A stretch of 64,000 nt of DNA from JAOSJT01 sp035362335 (GTDB lineage Bacteria; Bacteroidota; Ignavibacteria; SZUA-365): NCBI GenBank assembly GCA_035362335.1, contig DAOSDL010000010.1, forward strand, positions 1 to 64,000, read 5' to 3'. Of this stretch, positions 9,236-17,824 are shown piece by piece; position 1 is the stretch's first letter, and the number at the start of each line of letters is the position of its first letter. The position numbers and the translations under genes are program-made. Below the pieces are notes generated by a model that was not told the origin of the DNA, did not search any database, and saw only the letters and a program-made list of their open reading frames with translations.

Positions 9236-9913
9236 ATGGTCAAGCGTTTCGCAATCATCGGACTCGGATACTTCGGTCAGAACATCGCGCGCGAACTCAC
9301 GCGCCTCGGCGCCGAAGTCATTGTGATGGACAACACGATGATGAAAATCGAGGAAATGAAGGACGAGGTGGCCTACGCCGTGCGCCTCGACAGCACCGAT
9401 GAGAAAACCCTGCGCAATCAGGGGCTGGAGGACCTGGATGCGGTGATCGTGTCCATCGGCGAGGACTTCGACAACGCCCTGCTCACCTGCGTGTTGCTGC
9501 TGGAATTCGGCTGCAAGAATGTCATTGTCAAATCCACCAACCCGATACATACGCGCATTTTCAAAAGCGTCGGCGTGCATCATGTGGTGTCGCCCGACCT
9601 CGACATGGCCGAGCGTCTCGCCACCTCGCTCATCAATCCGAATGTGCTCGATGCCATTCCCCTCACCGACGAATACAGTATCATTCAGGTCAAGGCCCCA
9701 AGATACATGATCGGTTCGATGCTCAAGGATCTGGATTTGCGCAGGAAATACGCGGTAAACCTCATCACGATCAAGCGCGTGAACGAGGTGGACGGAAAGC
9801 GTGTTTCAGAACGTATCATCGGTGTGCCCATGCCCGACACCGTGATCGAGGAAAACGACATCCTCATTCTCATGGGCGAACAAAAAAGCATCAGCAAACT
9901 CACCGGGGCCTGA
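9236..9913 (+). CDS. ktrA: Potassium uptake regulator, KtrA/TrkA family
   Basis: A 225-residue cytoplasmic RCK protein that gates the KtrB channel by binding a nucleotide. The Rossmann motif GLGYFGQNIAREL and the acidic end of the second strand (VMDN) lie in the first 32 residues. The TrkA-C domain spans about residues 140-225 (IPLTDEYSIIQVKAP...). Single-RCK length and partnership with the preceding membrane subunit favour the Ktr type over the double-length TrkA. It sits 15 bases after the transporter and 1 base before the next gene, so the three are very likely cotranscribed. Confidence 0.93.
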   Translation: MVKRFAIIGLGYFGQNIARELTRLGAEVIVMDNTMMKIEEMKDEVAYAVRLDSTDEKTLRNQGLEDLDAVIVSIGEDFDNALLTCVLLLEFGCKNVIVKSTNPIHTRIFKSVGVHHVVSPDLDMAERLATSLINPNVLDAIPLTDEYSIIQVKAPRYMIGSMLKDLDLRRKYAVNLITIKRVNEVDGKRVSERIIGVPMPDTVIEENDILILMGEQKSISKLTGA

Positions 9914-9914
9914 T

Positions 9915-10601
9915 ATGGCGAAAGAACGGAAGCGCGCAGCGATTTTTCACCGCATTTTTCTCTCCCATCTTCTGGTGTTGCTGCTCAGTTTCATCGCCGC
10001 GCTCATCCTCATTGATTACATGTTCGCCGACGGCATTCGCCACTTTCTCCTGCGCAGTCCACTCATCCTCATCCCCGCCCTGCTCGCCATGATCGGCCTC
10101 GCGGGGCTGCTGGCGCTGTGGACCGCCGGCGCCATTGCCCTGCCTCTCGATGCGATCAGCGAGGTGATGCACGGCGATGTGAGCGAAGCGGAATTGGCCG
10201 AACTCCGTGCGCGCATACGAGTCGAGGAACACGACGCGTTGCTGGCTTCGCTCGCCGCGCAAATGCGGCGTCTGTCCGCACGCTGCCGCCATCGTCCCCT
10301 GCTGCTGACCGTGGACGCACTGCTGAATGTGCATGATATGGATGTGGACACCTCCGCCCGTCTGGGCCTCGCGCACGATGCACGCGGTGCCACGCTGCGC
10401 GTGTTATTCGCGGAGTCCGATGCGGCGCGGAGTTGCGCGGAATGGTTGCGCGAGCGGCAGGGCGCGGGCGAAATGCGTTTCGCGCTCCGCGGCGCCGGCG
10501 ACCGCCGCATCGAAGCAAGCTGGCTGGCAATGCGACACGGCAACATGGAGCGTTTCACCCTCGTCGGGTTCGACGTCCACCGCGGCGCGGTGGATCAGTA
10601 A
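9915..10601 (+). CDS. Membrane protein with HAMP-like region and no kinase domain
   Basis: A 228-residue protein of unknown function. Two membrane segments are seen at about residues 15-38 and 48-72. They are followed by a HAMP-like amphipathic stretch (LPLDAISEVMHGDVSEAELAELRARI) at about 76-110 and a soluble domain of about 115 residues that could be PAS-like. No HisKA, ATPase, cyclase or methyl-accepting domain is visible, so it looks like the sensor half of a signalling protein. It starts 1 base after ktrA, which suggests a role with the potassium channel (inference). Its stop codon overlaps the convergent PAP2 gene by 7 bases. Confidence 0.65.
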   Translation: MAKERKRAAIFHRIFLSHLLVLLLSFIAALILIDYMFADGIRHFLLRSPLILIPALLAMIGLAGLLALWTAGAIALPLDAISEVMHGDVSEAELAELRARIRVEEHDALLASLAAQMRRLSARCRHRPLLLTVDALLNVHDMDVDTSARLGLAHDARGATLRVLFAESDAARSCAEWLRERQGAGEMRFALRGAGDRRIEASWLAMRHGNMERFTLVGFDVHRGAVDQ

Positions 10602-11425
10602 GGCAGCGTCAGCCGCAACAGCGGCTTGTGCGGAGCGGCTCCGGCACCGAGGGGCAATACTTCGGAATTCCTTCTCTCCCTTTCCTTTTCCAATTCCACC
10701 ACCGCATGCGCCACCACACCGCCCAACACCGCGCCGAGCACGGTGTCGGACAACCAGTGATTGTCGCTCACGATGCGCTGCACCATGGTCACGCCCGCCA
10801 TGCCGAACAGCAGCACACTGGCCACGGGCGAATCGAGCCGCTTCGACAGTGTCATGGCAATGGCGAAGGCCGCCGTGCTGTGTCCCGAGGGAAAAGAGGT
10901 GCGCGCATGGTCGAGCGAAAACGGATCGAAGGATGCGTGCCCCGCACCGGTGTATGGACGCGAGCGTCCGAGCGACATTTTCAACATACCGTTGATGAAT
11001 TCGGCATAGAGCAACGATTGCAACAGCAATCGACCGATGGTGCGCGCTTCCGCGTCGTCCAGCAGCGTTCCTCCGCCGTACACGAGTGCGGTCAGACCGA
11101 GGGCGAATTCGCCGGACCCGAACACATCTCCAACGAACAGGGCATCATCCAGCGTCGGGCTCCGCAGCCGCTGTGAGGCCGACCGCACATCCTCGTCCAT
11201 ACTCCACGCACCGACGGTGGCCGCCAGGGTGGCACCCACCCACAGCCAATCCTGCGAATCGAAATGCGCAGGGGCGCTGTACACCTCACCCCAGTCGCGC
11301 CAGATGATGTCGGCGTCCGAGCGACTCTGCGCACATAACGGCATTGGCCCACCCGCATGCAGCAGCAGCGATAACAGCAGTGCGGCCGGAAGCGCCATGC
11401 TCCGGTGGAAGCGGACCTCCGCCAT
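10595..11425 (-). CDS. PAP2 superfamily phosphatase, exported
   Basis: A 276-residue type 2 phosphatidic acid phosphatase-like enzyme, probably a lipid phosphatase in the envelope. A signal peptide or anchor is visible (ALPAALLLSLLLHAGGPMPLCAQS). The three PAP2 motifs are present: K-x6-RP (KMSLGRSRPY), PSGHSTAAFA, and SDNHWLSDTVLG with the catalytic His and Asp. The start at 11425 lies 2 bases after the rlmD-like stop codon; 11398 (MALPAAL) is an alternative. Substrate unknown; undecaprenyl- or phosphatidyl-phosphate are both possible. Confidence 0.85.
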   Translation of the reverse strand: MAEVRFHRSMALPAALLLSLLLHAGGPMPLCAQSRSDADIIWRDWGEVYSAPAHFDSQDWLWVGATLAATVGAWSMDEDVRSASQRLRSPTLDDALFVGDVFGSGEFALGLTALVYGGGTLLDDAEARTIGRLLLQSLLYAEFINGMLKMSLGRSRPYTGAGHASFDPFSLDHARTSFPSGHSTAAFAIAMTLSKRLDSPVASVLLFGMAGVTMVQRIVSDNHWLSDTVLGAVLGGVVAHAVVELEKERERRNSEVLPLGAGAAPHKPLLRLTLPY

Positions 11426-11427
11426 TA

Positions 11428-12870
11428 TCAGCCGAGATGCCGCAGGCGTATCACGCATTCGATATGCCAGGTGTGGGGAAACATGTCCACGGGCGTCACC
11501 TGCTCGACCACGTAGCCATGCTCGCGCAGCAGGGCGCAATCGCGCGCGCTGGTGGCGGGATTGCAGCTCACATACACCAGACGCCGCACGGCCGATGCGC
11601 CGATGGCCTCGGCCACGCGCGGATGCAATCCCGCACGCGGCGGATCCACGACGATCACATCGGGCCAGGGCGTTGCGGCCTGCCGAACGGGATCGAGAAA
11701 ATCCACGATATCGGCGACATGGAACTCCGCATTGTCGATACCGTTGTCGGCCGCGTTGCGCCGCGCATCGGCCACGGCGGCGGGGTGCAACTCCACGCCC
11801 ACCACCGCGCGCACGTGACGCGCGATGTGCAGCGAAATGCTGCCCGTGCCGCAGTACAAATCCCACACCACATCGTCGGGACGCAGCTCGGCGGCGGCCA
11901 TGGCGAGATCGTACAGCCGTTCCGCCTGGAGCGTGTTGGTCTGGAAAAATGATGTGGGTGAAATGCGGTACACGTTGTCGCCCAGACGCTCGCGGATAAT
12001 CCCGTCGCCAAAGCGGATGATTTCCTCCTCGGCAACAGCCACCGAGGATTTGCGCTGCGTCACACCCTGAACGAAGGTGCTGACTCCCAGGGCGGGATCG
12101 CGCAGAATGGCGGCATATTCCTCCATCAGCGCATCGTTGCGCTGCGTGCACACCAGGAACACCATACGCTCGCCCGTGTGCTTGCCTTCGCGGATGACGA
12201 GATGCCGCAGATCGCCGGTGTGCGTGCGTGTGGAATAGGCCGGGATGCCGTGGTGCAGAAAAAAGGATCGCGTGGCCTGAAGTATCGCATTGCTCTCGGG
12301 CGATTCGAGATGGCAGGCCTCGATGTGGAGAATGCGGTCGTAGCGCTTCGGCACGTGCAGGCCCAGCGCGAACAGCTCGGCATCGCGATCCACCGTGCCC
12401 AGTTCGTCGGGCAGCAACCAGCGCATTTCCCCGAAGGAATACTCCATCTTGTTGCGGTACCAGAAGGGTTCGGGCACGGCGAGCGTATCGAGGATGGGAA
12501 TATCCGCAAAGCCCCCGAGACGCTCGAACGCGTCGCGCACATGCTCGCGCTTCCACGCGCATTGCGTTTCGTAGCGCATGTGCTGCCACGTGCACCCGCC
12601 ACAGACACCGAAATGCGTGCAGGGCGGCTGCACGCGCTCGGGCGATGCTTCGAGCACGCGCTCGAGACGCGCCTCGGCGAATTGCTTCTTCTTCCGATAC
12701 ACCTGCGCCTCGACCACATCGCCGGGCACGGCGCCGTCGATAAACACCACGAGACCCTCGTGACGCCCCACGGCGCGTCCCTCGAATGCGGCTTTGTCCA
12801 CAGTGAGGCGTATCGTATCACCCCTGCGCAGAGAGGGGCTGTTGCTGTCGTTTGTTGTTTCCATACACAC
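11428..12870 (-). CDS. rlmD: 23S rRNA (uracil-C5)-methyltransferase, RlmD/RumA-like
   Basis: A 480-residue SAM-dependent RNA m5U methyltransferase. It has an N-terminal TRAM domain (about 15-75), Fe-S cluster cysteines in PCTHFGVCGGCTWQ (C-x5-C-x2-C), the SAM region DLYCGTGSISLH, VDPPRAGLHP, and the catalytic cysteine in YVSCNPATSARD. The Fe-S cluster and length favour RlmD-type (U1939 or U747 of 23S rRNA) over TrmA. The ATG at 12864 is an alternative start. The exact uridine target is inferred from family only. Confidence 0.88.
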   Translation of the reverse strand: MCMETTNDSNSPSLRRGDTIRLTVDKAAFEGRAVGRHEGLVVFIDGAVPGDVVEAQVYRKKKQFAEARLERVLEASPERVQPPCTHFGVCGGCTWQHMRYETQCAWKREHVRDAFERLGGFADIPILDTLAVPEPFWYRNKMEYSFGEMRWLLPDELGTVDRDAELFALGLHVPKRYDRILHIEACHLESPESNAILQATRSFFLHHGIPAYSTRTHTGDLRHLVIREGKHTGERMVFLVCTQRNDALMEEYAAILRDPALGVSTFVQGVTQRKSSVAVAEEEIIRFGDGIIRERLGDNVYRISPTSFFQTNTLQAERLYDLAMAAAELRPDDVVWDLYCGTGSISLHIARHVRAVVGVELHPAAVADARRNAADNGIDNAEFHVADIVDFLDPVRQAATPWPDVIVVDPPRAGLHPRVAEAIGASAVRRLVYVSCNPATSARDCALLREHGYVVEQVTPVDMFPHTWHIECVIRLRHLG

Positions 12871-12916
12871 CTTGCGCGCAACCGTGCCACGGCGGCGCTT
12901 GTGCTCCGCGATGCAC

Positions 12917-13954
12917 TCAGTACACGGCGCGGTAGCGTTTGAGTCCGAAATACAGTTCCGAGGCGACCACTTTCACCACGCCCGCCACAGGCACGGCGAA
13001 AAGCATGCCGAGAATACCGAACAGATGGCCGCCGATGAGAATGGCGAAAATGATGGTGACCGGATGCAATTTCACGCTCTGCGAAATGGTGAGCGGTTGC
13101 ACCACCGAATCATCGAACAGGCGAATCAGCGTGAAGGTGATGAGAATCACCGGCACTTGCGCGAAGCTGTTGAGCGTGAGCACCGAAATAATGCTCGCCA
13201 CCAGCGCCGCGGTGGGCGGCCCGAGATACGGCACCAGATTGGCCACCATGGCCACGAGGCCGATGAGCAAAAAGTTGGGGATGTCCAGCAGCCACATCGC
13301 TCCGGTGGTGATCACGCCGATGACCAACGCGTCAAGCACGATGCCGCGCAAATACGCACCCAGCGACCAGTCGATTTTGTGCACGATGCTCAGTGCCATT
13401 TCGAAGAACTGATTCGGCACAATTTCAATGAAGGCCTTCTTGAGCATGCGCCCGTCCTTGAGCAGGAAAAACGTGGAGATCAGCGTCATCACCACGAAAA
13501 TCACCACACCCACCAGGCCCGAGGCGATGCTGATCGCGTTGTCGAACACCGCTCCCAGCCACTCCTCGATTTTCGTGGACAGACCCAGCTTGCGCACACC
13601 GAGGAAGGCGAGATTTTTGCGAAGGAAGCGCTCCAACTCGGCGATGCTCTTGCGCAACTGTCCGAGATTGAGCATTTCCTCCAACGCCACGAGCTGCGAA
13701 TAAATCAGCGGCGACACCTCGTACACCACCAGCGCCAGCAAACCGAGGCTGAGCAGAAACACAATGGTTGCCGCCAGGGTGCGCGGCATGCCTTTGCTTT
13801 CCAAAAAATCCACCGCGGGCGAAATGATGAAGGCGAAGAGAAACGCCAGCAGCAGCATCGCCACGATCGAGCCGATGGTGTACACCGTGAACACGGCGAT
13901 ACCCGCCAGCACGAGCAGCAGAAGTACGATGAGGATTTTGGTGTTCGTCAGCAT
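12917..13954 (-). CDS. AI-2E family transporter (PerM-like)
   Basis: A 345-residue inner-membrane protein with about 7-8 membrane segments in the usual pattern: two pairs at the N terminus (ILIVLLLLVLAGIAVF...), a soluble helical middle (about 75-135), and a C-terminal set ending in VPVAGVVKVVASELY. The signature region is GLVAMVANLVPYLGPPTAAL. Family members export small molecules or ions; the name comes from the TqsA autoinducer exporter and does not fix the substrate. It starts 8 bases from the stop of the cNMP-binding gene upstream, consistent with cotranscription. Confidence 0.88.
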   Translation of the reverse strand: MLTNTKILIVLLLLVLAGIAVFTVYTIGSIVAMLLLAFLFAFIISPAVDFLESKGMPRTLAATIVFLLSLGLLALVVYEVSPLIYSQLVALEEMLNLGQLRKSIAELERFLRKNLAFLGVRKLGLSTKIEEWLGAVFDNAISIASGLVGVVIFVVMTLISTFFLLKDGRMLKKAFIEIVPNQFFEMALSIVHKIDWSLGAYLRGIVLDALVIGVITTGAMWLLDIPNFLLIGLVAMVANLVPYLGPPTAALVASIISVLTLNSFAQVPVILITFTLIRLFDDSVVQPLTISQSVKLHPVTIIFAILIGGHLFGILGMLFAVPVAGVVKVVASELYFGLKRYRAVY

Positions 13955-13961
13955 GGCATGC

Positions 13962-14483
13962 TCAGTTGCGCTTCGCGTCCTCCATCAGGCGCGCATTTTC
14001 CTGCCCGGCGCGATACAATCGCTCCGAGAGAATGCGCGCCAGTTTCAACACCACTTTCACGCCTATACGCGGATGCGTTTCCAGCAGTCCGAACAAATCG
14101 GGCTGGAAAAAGCCGAAGAGCCGCGTGTCTTCGAAGGCCACCGCGCTGGCATTGCGCGGACGATCGTTGAACAGCGCCATTTCTCCGAAAAACTCGCCCT
14201 TGCGCAGGCGCGAAAGCTCGCGGCTGCGGCTCTCGCTCACGATGGAAACGGTACCCTGCTCGACGATGTACATGCCGAGTCCGGGATCACCCTCGCGAAA
14301 GATGTACTCGCCGGCGTGGTATTTGCGCAGGTGCAAGATGCGCTCGAGCGCCTTGAGATCGCGGCGACTCAAGTCTTCGAAAATGGGCACACCGCGCAGC
14401 ATGGTGAGAATATCCTTGCGCTCGTCGCGCGAGAAAAAATTGCTCCAGAGTACGGATTCCTCCGTTCGATCATGCTCGCTCAT
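13962..14483 (-). CDS. Cyclic-nucleotide-binding domain protein
   Basis: A 173-residue single-domain protein. Residues about 30-145 form a cNMP-binding (CRP-like) beta roll: GVPIFEDLSRRDLKAL, YHAGEYIFREGDPGLGMYIVEQG, and the phosphate-binding cassette GEFFGEMALFNDRPRNASAVA. There is no helix-turn-helix after it, only an amphipathic helix, so it is unlikely to be a DNA-binding regulator by itself. It sits between cysS (6 bases) and the AI-2E-type permease (7 bases) and may control the latter (inference). Confidence 0.85.
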   Translation of the reverse strand: MSEHDRTEESVLWSNFFSRDERKDILTMLRGVPIFEDLSRRDLKALERILHLRKYHAGEYIFREGDPGLGMYIVEQGTVSIVSESRSRELSRLRKGEFFGEMALFNDRPRNASAVAFEDTRLFGFFQPDLFGLLETHPRIGVKVVLKLARILSERLYRAGQENARLMEDAKRN

Positions 14484-14489
14484 ATCGCC

Positions 14490-15893
14490 TCACTGTTTGC
14501 GTTTCCAACGCGTTCCTTCACGGCTGTCCTCGAGCAGCACGCCGATCTCGGCCAGACCGTCGCGTATCCTGTCCGACAGCGCCCATTGCTTGTCCTTGCG
14601 CGCCTCGGTGCGCAGGGCGATGAACAGCTCCATGAGCTGCTCGACCAGCGCGTCCGCCGCTCCATCGGCGGCGCTTCCCGCCGGGCGCACGATGCCGAAC
14701 ACACCCTGCGCGCTGCGCGTCAGGAAGTCCCGCGCGGCGGCCCTGTCCTCGGAGCGCAGTCCTTCGGCGCTGTGCAAGCGCGCGTTGGCTTCGCGGGTGA
14801 ACTCGAACAGCACGCCCATTCCCGCGGGTGTGTTGAAATCGTTGTCCACCGCCTCGATGAAGCGCTGCTCCCACATCGGCACGTCCAGCGTCGCCGTGCC
14901 TTCGCCCGCCTCGCCCAGGGCGTCGTACAGCGATTGCAGTTTCTGCAACCCTGTACGCGCGGCATCGAGGCCTTCGTGCACAAAATTCAGCGGGCTGCGG
15001 TAATGCGTCTGCAGATAGAAGAAGCGCAACGCTTCGGCGCTGTACTTGTCGAGTATGTCGCGCGCGGTGAAGAAATTGCCCAGCGACTTCGACATTTTCT
15101 CATTGTCCACATTCAGAAAACCGAAGTGTAACCAGTAGCGGGCGAAAGGCGCATGTGTGAGCGCCTCGCTCTGGGCGATTTCGTTTTCGTGATGCGGAAA
15201 AATCAGATCGTTGCCTCCGGCATGTATGTCGAAGCTCTGTCCGAGGAATTTCTGCGACATGACCGAGCACTCGATATGCCAGCCGGGGCGGCCGTTGCCC
15301 CAGGGACTTTCCCACCAGGGTTCGCCGGGTTTCGCGGCCTTCCACAGGGCGAAATCCACCGGATTGCGTTTGCGCGTGTCGGCCTCGACGCGCGCGCCCA
15401 CCTGCAAATCCTCGATGTTCTTGCCGCTGAGCTTGCCGTATTCGGGAAAGGCATTCACCTGGAAATACACATCGCCATCCACCTCGTAGGCCGCGCCCTT
15501 GGCGATCAGACCCTCGATATGCGCGATGATGTCGGCAATGCTCTCCGTGGCGCGAGGATGCACGTCGGCGGGACGTATGCCGAAGCGCGCGGCATCATCG
15601 AGAAAGGCCTTGGCATAGCGCGTGGCGATGTCGGCCGCATCCACCCCTTCCTCGTTCGCCGCCTTGATGATTTTATCGTCGATATCCGTGATGTTCATCA
15701 CATACGTCACCTTGTAGCCGCGGTATTCAAAATAGCGGCGGATGACATCCGACATCACAAAAGAGCGGGCGTTGCCGATGTGGAAAAAATTGTACACCGT
15801 GGGTCCGCAGGTGTACATGCGCACTTCGCCCGGATGCAGCGGCGTGAAGGGTTGCAGGGATTTGGTGAGGGTGTCGTAAAAAACGAGTGCCAT
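14490..15893 (-). CDS. cysS: Cysteinyl-tRNA synthetase
   Basis: A 467-residue class I aminoacyl-tRNA synthetase charging tRNA-Cys. It has the HIGH-like motif HIGNARS (about residues 38-44), zinc-ligand cysteines in TCGPTVYN and HIECSVMS, the histidine pair FPHHENEIAQSEA, and the KMSKSLGNF loop at about 268. The C terminus carries the DALR/anticodon part ending in a basic tail. The frame extends to 16055, overlapping recN, but MALVFYDTLTKS at 15893 is the normal family start. Confidence 0.97.
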   Translation of the reverse strand: MALVFYDTLTKSLQPFTPLHPGEVRMYTCGPTVYNFFHIGNARSFVMSDVIRRYFEYRGYKVTYVMNITDIDDKIIKAANEEGVDAADIATRYAKAFLDDAARFGIRPADVHPRATESIADIIAHIEGLIAKGAAYEVDGDVYFQVNAFPEYGKLSGKNIEDLQVGARVEADTRKRNPVDFALWKAAKPGEPWWESPWGNGRPGWHIECSVMSQKFLGQSFDIHAGGNDLIFPHHENEIAQSEALTHAPFARYWLHFGFLNVDNEKMSKSLGNFFTARDILDKYSAEALRFFYLQTHYRSPLNFVHEGLDAARTGLQKLQSLYDALGEAGEGTATLDVPMWEQRFIEAVDNDFNTPAGMGVLFEFTREANARLHSAEGLRSEDRAAARDFLTRSAQGVFGIVRPAGSAADGAADALVEQLMELFIALRTEARKDKQWALSDRIRDGLAEIGVLLEDSREGTRWKRKQ

Positions 15894-15963
15894 GTCCTTG
15901 TTCTCGAAAAGCGCCGTCGCCTCGACAGCGATCGTTGTGTGAAAAAATGCCCGTCCCGGCGTG

Positions 15964-17670
15964 TCAGGAAGCGAGCAATTCGCGCGCGCTCTGTAGCGCC
16001 GCCTCGGTGATGCGGTCGCCGCTGAGCAGACGCGCCAATTCGTTGAGCCGCGCATCTGTATCCAACGGCAGCACGCGCGTGCTGGTGCGGCCGTTGCCGC
16101 TGTGCTTCTCCACCAGCAAATGCCGGTCGCCGAGTCCGGCGATTTGTGGCAAATGGGTGATGGCGATGATCTGATGCGCCCGCGCCAGCTTGCGCATGGC
16201 CTCGCCCACCTTGCGGGCGATGGTGCCGCTCACGCCAACGTCGATTTCGTCGAACACCATGATGGGAATGCGGTCGCGTCCGGCAAACAAGCCTTTGAGC
16301 GCCAGCATGATGCGCGACACCTCGCCACCCGACACCACGCGCGCCAGCGGCTTGGGGTCCTCGCCGAGATTGGTGGAGAGGTAAAATTCCACATCCTCGC
16401 AGCCGTCGGGTCCGCAGCCAAGTCGATCTCGGCCCCGCGTGAGGTAACGCGCTCCAGCATCGCTGTCGACACGCAGTGGCAGCAGCCGTGAAGCGAACAC
16501 GGACTGCTTGATTCCGAGTGCGCGCAGTTCGGCGGGTACATGCTTCGCCAGTTCAGCACCGGCGCGCTCACGTTCGCGCGTCAGCGCAAGCCCGGCCTTC
16601 GAACATTCCGCGCGCAGCGCATCCACGGCGGATTCAAGTGACGCGATGCGATCGTCGATATTGTCCAATCCTCGCAATTCCTCTTCCAGCGCGTCACGCT
16701 TGTCTATCAACTCGGCGATGCCCATGCGGTATTTGCGCGTGAGTTGCAGCAGTTCCGCGAGACGATGCCGCAGGCGCTCGGCGTGATCGGGACGGAAATC
16801 GAAGCCCTCGGCATAGTCGCGCAACGTGTGCGCGATGTCCGACAGCAGCGATACGGTGCCGGTCAATTCGGCCTGCTGCGGCGCGAGCGTCGGGTCGATG
16901 CGCGTGATCTCGTCCAGCAGGCGCTCGCTGCGGCCGAGCATGTCCACCACACTGTTGTCGGCATCGTAGAGCAACTCCAACGCCTGATGCGCGGCGGTGG
17001 CCAGCTTCTCCGCATGTTCCACCACACGCAGTTCGCGCTCGATGTCCTCATCCTCATTGGGCTGCGGATTCACGGCGGCGATTTCGCGCAGTTGATGCTC
17101 CGCCACGAGGCGGCGCTCTTCGATACGGTCGCGCGTACCGCGGGCCTCGTCCAGCGCGCGTATGCCTTCGACGAAGCGTGCGTAGACCTCGCGATAGGCC
17201 GCAAGCGCGCCGGCCACGGCGGGATCGCTGTCCAGTATGGCGCGATGGGTGTCCTGACGCAGCAGCGATTGATGCTCGTGCTGTCCGTGAATGTCGACGA
17301 GGCGGTTGCCCAGAGCGCGCAATTCGGATACGGGGACGGGGGAATCGTTGACAAAAGCCCGGCTTACGCCTTTCACCGACACATCGCGGCGGAGAATCAG
17401 CACGTCCTGCCACTCCGCGCCGAGGTTCTCGAGCAGCGGACGAAGATACTCAAGCGGACCAGCATCGAATTCGGCCTCGATCACCGCTTTGTCGCTCCCC
17501 TGGCGCACCATCGTGGTGTCGGCGCGTTCGCCAAGCACGAGGCCGAGCGCATCGATGACAATGGACTTGCCCGCGCCGGTTTCACCCGTGATCACGGTGA
17601 GGCCGGGCGTGCAATCGACGCGGATTTCCTCGATCAGCGCGAAATTCCTGATATACAGCGAGGTCAGCAT
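15964..17670 (-). CDS. recN: DNA repair protein RecN
   Basis: A 568-residue SMC-like ATPase used in double-strand break repair. It begins MLTSLYIRNFALIEE, the typical RecN opening. Walker A is GETGAGKS, the central coiled-coil arms span about residues 170-350, and the signature/Walker B region is VVSGGEVSRIMLAL...MVFDEIDVGVSG. The C-terminal switch is ITHLPQIAGLGD. The start at 17670 fits the homology; the frame upstream (to 17778) is not conserved-looking. Confidence 0.95.
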   Translation of the reverse strand: MLTSLYIRNFALIEEIRVDCTPGLTVITGETGAGKSIVIDALGLVLGERADTTMVRQGSDKAVIEAEFDAGPLEYLRPLLENLGAEWQDVLILRRDVSVKGVSRAFVNDSPVPVSELRALGNRLVDIHGQHEHQSLLRQDTHRAILDSDPAVAGALAAYREVYARFVEGIRALDEARGTRDRIEERRLVAEHQLREIAAVNPQPNEDEDIERELRVVEHAEKLATAAHQALELLYDADNSVVDMLGRSERLLDEITRIDPTLAPQQAELTGTVSLLSDIAHTLRDYAEGFDFRPDHAERLRHRLAELLQLTRKYRMGIAELIDKRDALEEELRGLDNIDDRIASLESAVDALRAECSKAGLALTRERERAGAELAKHVPAELRALGIKQSVFASRLLPLRVDSDAGARYLTRGRDRLGCGPDGCEDVEFYLSTNLGEDPKPLARVVSGGEVSRIMLALKGLFAGRDRIPIMVFDEIDVGVSGTIARKVGEAMRKLARAHQIIAITHLPQIAGLGDRHLLVEKHSGNGRTSTRVLPLDTDARLNELARLLSGDRITEAALQSARELLAS

Positions 17671-17824
17671 ATGCGAGTGCGTTGACGGTGGCTGGCGCGT
17701 TGCGCGCCGTTTCTCCTCGCGCCCGCCCGCGTGGGCTGCGGCGTCGATGCGGTTGGCCTGGTGCCATACCGCATGCAAACTGGCAATCTAGAGCCCCGCG
17801 TGCTGCGGCGCAAGGAATACGAAT

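Noticed and set aside
7988..9583. A 531-codon minus-strand open frame opposite ktrB and ktrA
   Set aside because: Very rich in His, Glu and Gly with no domain, and antisense to two clear genes.
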